NCBI RefSeq assembly: GCF_008831285.2
Contig: NC_045138.2
Span: 1,065,143 to 1,129,142, forward strand
DNA length: 64,000 bases
Origin: Nymphaea colorata
Taxonomy: Eukaryota; Streptophyta; Magnoliopsida; Nymphaeales; Nymphaeaceae
Direction of reading: 5' to 3'
Both the position numbers and the translations under genes were made by a program. A model generated the notes under the pieces. It was not told the origin of the DNA. It made no database searches and saw only the letters and a list, made by a program, of their open reading frames with translations. Below are positions 54,298 through 64,000 of this stretch, one piece after another; positions within the stretch are counted from its first letter, which is position 1, and every line of letters begins with the position of its first letter.

Positions 54298-57117
54298 TAG
54301 GGCTGAACAACGAGCCGAGCAACTCGAGCTCGGCTGGTTAAAGCTCGACTCAAAATCGAGTTTGAGCCGACTGTTTTAATAAATGAGCCGAACTCGAGCT
54401 CATTTGTGGACTCATTTTTTTAGTCGAGCCAAGTTCGAGTTCGAGTTCATTGAACTCCAACCGTTAAAGCTCGGCTCGACTTGAAAATGTACCGATTCGC
54501 TTTTTAATTGAAAAACTCGGTTTCCCAAACGTTGTCTCAGGCGGCAAACTTTCTTTTCTTTCCTGTCTCAGGCGGGAAACATTCTTTTCGCTTTTTAGTT
54601 TCCTTTATTCTTCTCTCATTTCCAAAGTGTTTCCCCCAAAATGCAACCCTAAAGTCTCCTAAGTTCGTCCCAGCTGGCAGCTCAGCTTCAGGCTTCAGCC
54701 ATCAGCCTTCACGGTTTCAGGAGGTTTTTATTGGCAAATGGATTTCTTTCCAAGTTTTTTGGAGGAAACTGTTCCATTCGTATAGCTTCTTCAGAGAGAA
54801 TCTTGTGGGGAACAATTTAATAACATCACTCTTTTTTGTGCAATGTTTCTGGTATATAAATTCTTGTCACTAGGATTTTTTGTTTTTGGAACTAATGATC
54901 ATATGGACAGGCATTTAATTTGTCATTGAACATGATATCGCCAGAAACTCATTCAGCAGTTGGTGAACTAATTGCAGCACTAAGGTTCCATCAGCTACTG
55001 ACCATACACTTATGTCATTGACATAGCTACTGATAGCTACTGATCCCATTCCTGATGTGTATAATTCCATTTTCTTGAACTTATCGTATTGTTTTCAGTT
55101 TCCTCAGTGCCACGAATTTCACCATATTGATAGCATGGATGTTGTACGAATTTCACCATATTGATAGCATGGCGTTGTTCATGAGCGAACAATCTTCCTG
55201 TTGGACAAAGCGAACTGACAAATGAATGGCTCTAACGTATATTGACAGTCATGGAAAAATGCATGAGTTAGTAAAGGTACACCAGAGCAGGTAATTGGAC
55301 AAAGCATGATGTTGAAAATAGTTTTTGACTTTTGATTAACTTTCTATATTCTTCAGGATGTCCGTATTCGTCAACTCTTTATGTCTGGATCTCTTTCTCT
55401 CTAAAGTAACAAATATTTATACACACCACACAGACATGCACATAGTTCTTACGTTAGACTCCAATTACCTTCAATGATTTTGCTGTACAACCTTCTACAT
55501 ATTTGTTACACCTGTTAGGATTGTCATCTGCACCAGCCATTTCTTTAATCCAATGTTCTGCATGAGCTTGATAAGTGGCAGACCTGTTGTAGGTGTTTGT
55601 CTTTTTGTTTCTTCCAAATGGTTTGCAAGCATAACCATTTTCCAGGTGGTCAGTAGGGAAGACGTCAGATTTCTGTACCACTCGATTTCCTGCAACACCG
55701 CAATTTGCTGAAACTCACATGCTTGTTGAGTTTAAGGTCGAAAATCATTACCAGTTATAGCATGAGAACTGTTCATGTTAGCAATTTAATCATTTATGTA
55801 TGTGAAGTTCACCTATAATCAGTACAAATCCTCCGACTATTTTATGTGATACTTTCTTAAACTAGTGTTAGTTACTTGCCCTATGGTTGTTCCATCATCA
55901 TGCACACAAACTAGTTCATATATACTTAGTAAGGTGGTCAACAAAGTTGAATATTTTGTATATGCTAAAAGGCTTAGTGGATGCAGTAGACGCATACATG
56001 GCCACTAGAATTTTGATGTTTTATATTTTAGTGAAAATATGGTGCCATTCGATGCAGTAGATATACACATGCATGTATATCTTCATATTTTCTCAACCTT
56101 ATTTGTTGTGAGAAATGTTGAAATATTTAGTACATGAAAAGGTTGTGTGATCTACATACTATTCTTTGCTGAAGATTGTTGTGTACAATTGTTTAGGATA
56201 TCAACTTGCAATTTTGAAAGAGAGAGGGAACTGCTTGGGAATGGGAACAGACATGTACCCATCTTCTTCATTGCCTGTCCAAAACAAAGATGAGTCAATT
56301 GCTGCTTTGCCTATTTCTGTACATGCATTGCTGGGTTATACAGACTCATCTGAGACAATTCTTATTCGAAGTTCTTCAAGAAGGTACCATGTCAGTTCAT
56401 TAGCTATACATGCCTTCTTAAAGATGGTATTCTTATTCATGATATTCTAATTTTCTAAATGACCATGATCTGTGTTCTTTGTTCCATTTTTTTTTTTTAA
56501 GACGGTGCAATATGAAGTCGATGCTATACCACCTGTGGCAGAAGCAGCAAGGCCTGAAAGTGAAAAAGATGTTCCAGTGGCGACAAGTTGAATCAACAAT
56601 AGGAATTGGAGAGGTTTCTTTCTTCCGAGCAGATATTCTTAAGGAGGCCCCATTTCTTCATCATCGGGATTCATCTTCTGGGCTGTCTTTTCTTCTCCTG
56701 TTCTTAATTTCTTTCTGAGCTCAGTTCCTAGCTGCTGAGGTTTATCACTGATTATTTGTAATAGCAGCTACATTTTACAGCACTTCGCATTTCTGAAATT
56801 ATGTGAGCACACCAAATTGTTATTACCTTGGCATATTGTTCCTAATTTTATGTTCATAAGAGTAAGGGTAATCTACACTTATTGCCATAAATTATGTTAA
56901 GCGAGTTAACGAGTTAAATTACGCCTAAACGAGCTAAATGAGTTAAATGAGTTAACGCTAAACAAGTAAATGCCTAAACTAAACGAGTTAAACGACTCGA
57001 GCTTGACTCAAGGGAACTCGACTCGAGTTTGAGTTCGAGCTCGAGTACGAGCTCTTTGAGTCGAGTCGAGCTCGAGCTGGGCAAGCTTGGGCTCGACTTG
57101 GCTCGTGTGCAGCCCTA
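54298..57117. mobile_element. DNA transposon with CTCGAG-rich terminal inverted repeats
   Basis: The left end reads TAGGGCTGAACAACGAGCC. The right end, on the opposite strand, reads TAGGGCTGCACACGAGCCAA. Both continue inward for 150-200 bp in GAGCTCGAGC/GACTCGAG-type sequence and then GAGTTAA-type repeats. The 2.8-kb element is not tied to a superfamily because no target duplication is evident. Its interior (about 54500-56750) has a partial 26-bp direct repeat near 55110-55170 and short frames on both strands (55454-55698, 56166-56450, 56479-56718) with no domain I recognise. They may be decayed captured or transposase sequence. Confidence 0.45.
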
Positions 57118-57350
57118 TGGGCCCACCCGACCATTCAAACCCGTGCTTGAGTGCTGTTCGATTAAATTAAAATTTTTTAATATAAAATAATATATAAATG
57201 TAGTTAATCGTAATAAAATATTATATATATCAATTAATAAAATAAATATAAAATACACTATCCCACTTGGGCTTATTGGGCCCAACCGGGCCAGCCCTAT
57301 TCCGGTGCCCCTTTTTCTGGGCATGGGCCCAGCCAGCTGCCTAACCTTAC
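57117..57350. repeat. GGGCC-edged AT-core repeat, copy 4
   Basis: TGGGCCCACCCGACCATTC at one edge and GGGCCCAACCGGGCCAGCCC at the other, around an AT core with TAATAAAATATTATATAT. It matches the organisation at 26585 and 35740. Confidence 0.4.
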
Positions 57351-59228
57351 CTGAACACAACTCTTGTGCTATTGAGGCTCCCAACACATAAACCTCTAAG
57401 AACAAGATCTCAAGTCTGCCTTTTGTTGGATGAAGGAAACAAGAATTTTTGTTGGAATATTATGGAAACATAAATCTTCCACAAGTGGGACCGGACCTAG
57501 TGCAGGAAAACCTGCCGCCTGGCACTATGCCAAAGGCCCTACTTAACCCCACATTCCTCTAGAGTACAAAGCCTATTTTCAGTCTCAATGTGTCATCCTC
57601 CCATTGCGCTTCAATTGCGCATCAGTGACTCTCCTTTTGCAGTACAAAGAATTAATGTTCCAATATTCAAAATAAAAATTGACCGCCTACCAGACCCCAC
57701 CCTATTCATATATTATCAACATCTTTGAAAGATTCAAAATGGAAACTGACCGCCTACCAGCCCCCACCTTATTCATATTATCAACCCCTTTGGGGACATG
57801 AAGCAAATATATGTTGAATACAACCCACCTCAAGGCCATACAGCTTGTCAATCCAAACAGTCACTATCCTGTTTTAGGTTTTGGTTTGCTTTGTAAGAAT
57901 TAGTTTAATTTCTTGATTAGATCAATGTTGCTGATTCTTTAATTTCACGTAAAATTCATTAGGGTGTTTCAGGTTTTTCTTGGGGCGGTTGGTAGAAGAG
58001 GCACGGGTAGGTTTGTAACTAATCCTAATGTAACCCTAGTTTAAGTTAGTTAAGTGTATTGTATGCATGTCGTTGTAAGCTTTTCTTTTACTTTTTTTGT
58101 TTAAAAATATTGGTTATTGAAGGTGCAAATGCTCCTATTTTTCCTTGCTGACTTGAATTCATAAAGTTTATAGAGGATCCAGTTGACTATCTTAGCCTTT
58201 ATAAGAATATTCAGACTCATCTTTGAGTATGGATCAGACAAAGTACTAGCTGGGTCCACTTGATGCTCAATGTGTTCTTTTAAGGGTCGTTTGGTACCAA
58301 AAAAATTTTATAAGTGTTTCATGAATTTGTTTGAAAGATTAAAACAAGTTCATAAATAACAATTCTAGTATTATACCAATCTGCCTCAAACTTTTAAGCA
58401 TATTTATGGGACACTCACAAGATGAAGGTTTTTTTGATGTATGCAATCGTGAATGTTGGATTGTAATAGCTAGGTATCCTTGTATAAGTGGAGATTGAGT
58501 TGCGTGCACAACACAAGTATATATACACCAAGAGAGGGGTCATGGGAGCATTTTTGAAATTTTTATAAAGGAAGTGGATATTTAAGACCTTTTTATTTTT
58601 AAATCTTCTTTTACATCTTAAAAAGTTTTTTATTATTTTAATGAGGGTATTTTAGTCATTTTTACTTTTATGCACCAATTTTTTTCTGCACACCCCTTTT
58701 CAGGTAATCACTTCGGATTGAGTGAGCCATTTAGGGGAATTAAGGACATAGGTGCATCTTGAATATTCAAGCCCGACGCTATGCAACTGGAATGGCCTTA
58801 TTTCTGGTTTATTAATGTCAACTATTGCCTTTTGATTTCAAGCACCCGAACCCACTATTTGCTTTCAGTTTTGGTTTTGTTTCAGTTTTAGTTTTGTTTC
58901 ATAATCACCTTATTTTATGTTTTCATATGCAAACAAGGAGAAATATTTGATACTCGAACCTAGTAAATGTCAACATCAGTCAACCATGGTTATAAAGATG
59001 AGAAGCGGGTTAAGTATAAAAGAATTTCAAAGGAAAAGAGAGAGATCAACACACAACAGTAATGCAAGGGGAGTTACATGGTTCGATCATATTGATCTAC
59101 ATCCACGGAACGATGGTTTTCTTATTTTTGAATTTTTTCAACTCTACACATTACAAGTTTCCTGCTATGATTTTATACATCTATTGTAGACGTTAGAAGA
59201 TCCAACGTCTCTTTTAACGTTTGAAATT
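57118..59228. other. Repeat-derived region between the TIR element and copia remnant
   Basis: Begins with a GGGCC-edged AT-core repeat (57117-57350) and contains a tandem duplication of about 67 bp (57665-57790, TTGACCGCCTACCAGACCCC and its near copy). The stretch 58990-59200 contains GGAGTTACATGGTTCGATC and a CTACATCCACGGAACGATGG segment, a pattern seen in many plant LTR retrotransposons, and could be the remains of the copia 3' LTR. No gene recognised. Confidence 0.4.
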
Positions 59229-62200
59229 TTATTTCTCTTCATAGTCTTCTCCAATAGAAAATTCCTTCTTGTCATCTGTTTCCTTGGTTGTTGCTATCCC
59301 AATTTTGTCAAGTGTATCGCCTTCTATTGTGGAGAGATCCATTGGGCTGTTTCCTTCATTTTCGTTAACACCCCTTGTCAATCTCATCCGGTCTTTGATA
59401 GGATTCAGATTGAACTTGATGACCTTTATCTTTGGCATTATTGCTCCATGCGGCTGCTTTAACAAAGGTTTTGTCAATAAGTCATCAATCTGATCATTGG
59501 TTGAAATATACTTAATGACCAATTCTTCTTTTGCAAGCTTGTCTCTAACAAAGAGAAGATCGATTTCTACATGCTTGCATCTATAATAATATACTGGATG
59601 TAATGCTAGATATGTAGCTGCAATGTTATCACACCAAAGAATGGAATCTCGTGATGATTTTACTCTAAGTTCTTGCAATAGAAATTGGATCCAAGTAATT
59701 TCAGTTGTTGCATTAGCAATGGCTCTGTATTCCACTTCAGTGCTTGAGCGAGACACCACATTTTGCTTCTTTGAACCCCAAGAGACAAAGTCTCCAAGGA
59801 AGATTGCATTGCCGCTAGTGGATTTTCTGTCATCTGGGCATCCAGCCCAATCCGCATCACTTTATGCTGAAAAGCCCATTTCCGTACATGGCTTTAGACA
59901 TAATCCATAATCAAAAGTTTGCTTTAGGTACCTTAATATTTGCTTCACGGCAGCCCAATGGATGCTTGTTGGATTATGCATATATTGACAAACTTTGTTC
60001 ACTGCAAAAGATATGTCTAGTCTAATCATTGTAGCATACTGTAGAACTCCAACTATGCTTCTATATAGGCTTGGATCATAAAAGGAAAACCCTGAATGTG
60101 CTGTCAAAGTTGGTGATGTAGCCATGAGTGTAGAAATTGGTTTGGCTCCTACCATATTTGTTTTCTTGAGTAGCTCCAAAATGTATTTCTGTTGAGACAA
60201 AATCAAGCCTTGAGGTGTATCTTTTACTTCAATGCCCAAGAAGAAGTGTAGATCTCCAATATCTTTGATTGCGAATTCTGATTTGAAAGCTGCAATCAGT
60301 TTTTGAATGTGCAAATTTGAACTTCCCGTCAATATGATGTCGTCGACGTAAATGAGGATGTACATGACCACGTTTGGATCTTTGTAGATGACAAGCGATG
60401 TATCTGTTTTGGCTCCTTGAAAACCCATCTTGTGAAGAAAAGTACTTAGACGTGAAAAATAAGCTCTTGGCGCTTGCTTCAAGCTATATAGTGCTTTATG
60501 TAGCTTACAAATATGATTAGGATAATTCTTATCCTCAAATCCGGGTGGTTGAGACATGTAAACTTCTTCTTCTAGAGTTTTATGGAGAAAAGCATTTTGG
60601 ACATCCAATTGATTGATTTTCTACCTGTGACTCAAAGTACTAGTGAGTATCGTTCTAATGGTTGTGGGTTTGACAACTGGGTTGAAGGTTTCAGTGCAGT
60701 CAATCCCTTCTTTTTGACTATATCCTTTGGCTATAAGTCTGGCTTTGTACATTTCTAGCAAACGATCAACCATTCCTTTGATTTTGAAAACCCATTTGCA
60801 TCCTATAATATGTTTGGCACTAGAGGTATGTACAAGACTCCAAGTTTGATTTTTGAGAAGAGCAAGATGTTCATTTTTCATAGCTTCTTTCCAATGTCTA
60901 CTCGCGAGAGCTTCTTAAAGAGTATTGAGTTTGAACTTAGTAGTCAAATTTGATATTGTAGATAGGACTAAAGAATATTTGGTTGCTATATGGGTTTCAT
61001 AATTGTATATTTAGTATTGAGCTTCACTATACCAGCTTGAGATCGTGTTGTCATACTTTGGGTTCTAATAGGTTCAATGATGGCTCGACAATTTCAGGTT
61101 GGGCTTCGTCTTGATGTCTCTCATTTGAGCTAGATTGTATCAAATCGACTTAATCATCATGGTTGGGGAGGCTTTGACTTTGTTCTAGGTTGGACGTATC
61201 ATGGTGCTCCTCAATATCACTACTATGATCATTGGTGTCTCTCAAGTGATTATTGTTTGAAAATAACATGGGGACATATTAAGGTGGCTGTTGATCACTA
61301 GAAACATGCTGCTCATTAAGTTTTAATTCCTTGAAAGGAAAAAGCATTTCATTAAAAACAACATGACGAGATGTAAACTTTTTTTATTTTTTAAATTCAG
61401 GCAGTAGTAACCCTTGTGTTGAGGGGCATATCCAAGAAATACGCATCTTTCATGTCTGAAATCAAGTTTGTGATTCACATAAGGTCTCAAATGAGGGTAA
61501 CATTCACAACCGAAGACCTTAAGAAAATTATAATCTGAGATTTTTTGAAATAACTTTTCCAATGGTGAAAGATAATTGAGTACTTTGGTGGGCATGCGAT
61601 TGATAACTTATACAACAGAATTGAAAACATAAGTCCAATAATTTTGGGAATATTTACTTCGGCTAGTAAAGACGTGCCAATTTTAATGATGTGCCTGTGC
61701 CGTCTTTCAGCATTCCCATTCTGTTCGGGTGTGTGTGGGTAGTCGGAGTTCGATGCCATTCTGTTCGGGAGTGTGTGGGTAGCTTTTTCAGTGTTCGATG
61801 CCATTTTTGGATAAGAATAGTTGTAGGCTTTGATACTCACCACCCCCGTCAGAATACAAATATTTAATCTCGTTCCCTGTATGATTTTCAGCTAGTGCGT
61901 TAAAAGATTTAAAAGCAGCTCTAACATCATATTTCAATTTAAGCAAATAAAACCATATATATCTAGAATATGCATAAAAAAAAAAAAACATAGTAACGAT
62001 AACCATTTGTTCCTATGACCGGGGCAGGTCCCCAAACATCAGAGTAGATAATCCCAAAGGGTTTTTGTGCCTTATAAGACAGGGTTTTTGTGCCTTATAA
62101 GACAACTTGAAAAGGGAGTTCCTGTTTTTTTGCCTTATGACATGTTTCACACAAAGTAGAGGGAAGCAAATTATCATAGCATAAATCAAAACCATTCAAG

Positions 62201-62540
62201 ACATGCCTACCTATAGCAAAGGCAGAGTGGCCAAGCCTTTTATGCAAGTCTCCAATGATGCTCTTTTGCTGCACATGGCCTCTTTATTTTTTGTTGCAAA
62301 ATTAATTTTGTACAAACCATCTTGGCTGGTTCCTTGCTGCAGTACCTTCCTGACTTGGTCCTTAACATAACACGCGTTAAGATGAAACTCAATATAAACA
62401 TCATTATCCTTACAAAATTTTTGAACGGATAACAAGTTCCTAGTTATATTTGGAACATGCAATATATCATTTAAAATTAAATTTCTAGTAGGCATGGACG
62501 AACCAATGTGGAGTATAGACAAACCTATTCCATCGCCAAC
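59229..62540 (-). pseudogene. Ty1/copia retrotransposon pol, decayed
   Basis: Domains occur in copia order along the minus strand: GAG-pre-integrase (about 62211-62522), integrase zinc-finger remnant (62013-62195), integrase core with SDGGGEY and HTPEQNGNAERRH (about 61690-62006), a post-core region with VFGCECYPHLRPYVNHK (61323-61595), N-terminal reverse transcriptase (CKWVFKIK, 60621-60881), the main RT with a YVDD active site (59862-60608), then RNase H with SRSSTEVEYRA and a DLLTKPL tail (59229-59860). Frameshifts and stops separate the segments, so it is inactive. Gag and protease are missing on the 5' side, where LINE sequence begins. Order, integrase before RT, sets it apart from gypsy elements. 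Confidence 0.9.
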
Positions 62541-64000
62541 CTTTAGAGTGTCTCTCCCTCGGTAGTCTGAATGTATTGAAGTAAAGAGCTTGCTTGGGGG
62601 TTAGGCTCCCTACCTTTATTCCAACAAAATTGGGGGTTAGGCTCCCTACCTTTATTCCAACAAAATGGATATATACAAGGGAAGGCCAGAAAGGACCTCA
62701 ACAATACGCACAAAGGATTGACCCAACCCTTCACAAAAAATGAGGACAACCATATCCTACGGTCTATGCATATACATTTTCAAATTAGCAAAATAATCAT
62801 GAGTATCACTGGCATGTTCCATAATTAAACGACCTATGTCAACAGTCGCAGCCCCCTGCTTTACAGAAATACACATGTGAACATTTTGAAGACACCCATT
62901 CCAGCAAAAATGTAGTCTTCTACCTTCCAGTTGTTGTCGAGTTTTCCTTACCCACTCTTTAATGGGGGAGACAATAACATAGTCACCTCCATAATCTTTA
63001 TGAAAACTGAGTATGCGTTCCAAGACAGCCCATTCTCCTTCGTGCATCCTACCACACACGTTAATAATGACGGCACAACCCATTTGTCCATCATCTCCAT
63101 AACTTAAACCCGCTATGTTAGGACCCTGCCGAGTGGAGGCGCTAACAATATTAATTAACATCCCCTCTCTATTAGCCCCAATGGTGTTCACAGTGTTGAG
63201 CCCGGTTTCAGTCCAGATTCTCAGCTTAATATCATCCTCAGTGGCCCACTTGATAGAGGAGAAGCTGTCTATGCAGTTCCTCCAAACATCTTCCTTGAAC
63301 CTGCCAACCTGGGGTGGAAGGCTGTCGTGGAAGCATCTATTTCGGAAGCACCACAATTTCCAACAAACTATTAAAAATGTCATCCTCCAGCACCGACGCC
63401 TCCATTTTTCCTTTATCCTCGCTTGGAGCCAACGCTTGAACGCTTCTGCAATTGAACCTTGGGGAAATTTCACTCTATCGAACTTTGCAGCAATATACCT
63501 CCAAACTTCCTTAGCAACTTTGCAATTAATTAAAACGTGGGCATTAGTCTCCTCCTCACAATGACAGAATGAACAACGGTTAGCAAGATGAATTCCAGTC
63601 TTTTGAATCCTATCAAGAGTGGGCAGTCTGCCTTCACAGGCTATGTAAGAGTGCCAGCAGCTCTTAGCAGGGGCATAACTAACCCAAAGCTTCCTTCGCC
63701 ACCACTCCTTAACACCTTGACTTCGACATTTATTTAAAATTTCACCTGCCTTAAAGCTCTCCTTGCCATCATCACTCCAAACAAGCATGTCCTCTATATC
63801 TCTTAGCCTAATGCTGGCATGGGAGACTCCAAGCTGCACAGCTAGAGCAAAGGATGGACCATCATGATTGGCACGAGTTTGTTGACTAATGCTGATATTG
63901 GCATCACTGTACATTAGTATATAATGATTACCATCAATCCTGCTGATAAGGACTTGTCCCGACCAACGATCAATCCAAAATCTGATTTTTTCCCCATTCC
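62541..64000 (-). mobile_element. LINE (L1-type) 3' part abutting the copia element
   Basis: Contains the C-terminal coding part of a LINE and its 3' region. The junction with copia sequence is near 62540, at the point where copia protease/gag should continue, which suggests insertion into the copia element. The 3' region holds two adjacent 36-bp copies (62594-62666) containing GGCTCCCTACCTTTATTCC. I see no long poly(A) tail. The element extends beyond the right edge. Confidence 0.65.
62757..64000 (-). CDS. LINE ORF2 C-terminal fragment with zf-RVT domain, 5' end off-window
   Basis: The frame stays open from its stop at 62757 to the window edge. The first Met in view is at 63914, but the upstream codons read EKIRFWIDRWSGQ, a typical LINE segment after the reverse transcriptase, so the Met is internal. 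Counting from it, residues 77-140 form the reverse-transcriptase zinc-binding domain (zf-RVT): YAPAKSCWHSYIACEGRLPT, then CSFC and HVLINC, and KEVW. The following 240 residues would be where plant L1 elements often carry an RNase H-like domain, but I do not recognise its motifs. The length without stops suggests a fairly young insertion. Confidence 0.75.
   Translation of the reverse strand, partial: NGEKIRFWIDRWSGQVLISRIDGNHYILMYSDANISISQQTRANHDGPSFALAVQLGVSHASIRLRDIEDMLVWSDDGKESFKAGEILNKCRSQGVKEWWRRKLWVSYAPAKSCWHSYIACEGRLPTLDRIQKTGIHLANRCSFCHCEEETNAHVLINCKVAKEVWRYIAAKFDRVKFPQGSIAEAFKRWLQARIKEKWRRRCWRMTFLIVCWKLWCFRNRCFHDSLPPQVGRFKEDVWRNCIDSFSSIKWATEDDIKLRIWTETGLNTVNTIGANREGMLINIVSASTRQGPNIAGLSYGDDGQMGCAVIINVCGRMHEGEWAVLERILSFHKDYGGDYVIVSPIKEWVRKTRQQLEGRRLHFCWNGCLQNVHMCISVKQGAATVDIGRLIMEHASDTHDYFANLKMYMHRP

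Noticed and set aside
54290-57125. Target-site duplication for the 2.8-kb TIR element
   Set aside because: Flanks GGGTTCA and TGGGCCC do not match at any length tested, so none is claimed; a neighbouring repeat may have replaced one side.

Overview
The window is nuclear DNA from a flowering plant. The evidence is GT/GC-AG introns, the ten-exon structure of plant class P alcohol dehydrogenases, a CNL-type resistance gene, Ty1/copia and LINE remnants, several plant-type DNA transposon ends, and AT-rich intergenic DNA full of (TA)n and (TC)n microsatellites. The species cannot be fixed from the sequence.

The core is a 41-kb array of five alcohol dehydrogenase (ADH) genes at 2448-43722. I call them ADH-a (minus), ADH-b (minus), ADH-c (plus), ADH-d (plus) and ADH-e (plus). 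I rebuilt all five exon by exon. Exons 2-10 have the same lengths in every copy (137, 47, 326, 83, 76, 62, 96, 162 and 117 nt). Exon 1 is 34 nt, or 37 nt in ADH-b and ADH-d. Each reads through to one stop and keeps the catalytic-zinc ligands, the four structural-zinc cysteines and the NAD-binding glycines, so all five look functional. They encode cytosolic enzymes that interconvert ethanol and acetaldehyde with NAD(H), the last step of plant fermentation.

ADH-b and ADH-d are nearly identical inverted copies, introns included. The spliced products differ at two residues. The similarity falls away right after the stop codon and in the promoter, which suggests recent duplication or gene conversion. 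ADH-b, -c and -d form one subgroup, sharing a GC splice donor in intron 2 and a Phe-Cys pair beside the third zinc ligand. ADH-a and ADH-e have a GT donor and Ile-Ser there. ADH-c is the longest copy because its introns hold (TA)n-flanked MITEs, a triplicated block of about 235 bp and a GA-rich minisatellite.

Around the array: the left edge (1-1420) is the end of a PIF/Harbinger-type transposon whose nuclease tail splices in frame to an RNase H1 N-terminal (viroplasmin-like) domain. At 10.5-15.2 kb lie an 84-bp perfect palindrome and a TRIM-like miniature retroelement. At 21.8-28.3 kb lie LTR-like debris and a CACTA-type end. At 32.4-40.5 kb there are several dispersed repeat families. An intronless NB-LRR gene (49216-51633) lacks a coiled-coil domain and has Cys in place of the MHD aspartate. 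From 54.3 kb onward the DNA is mostly transposons: a 2.8-kb TIR element, a decayed copia pol, and a LINE fragment abutting it at the right edge.
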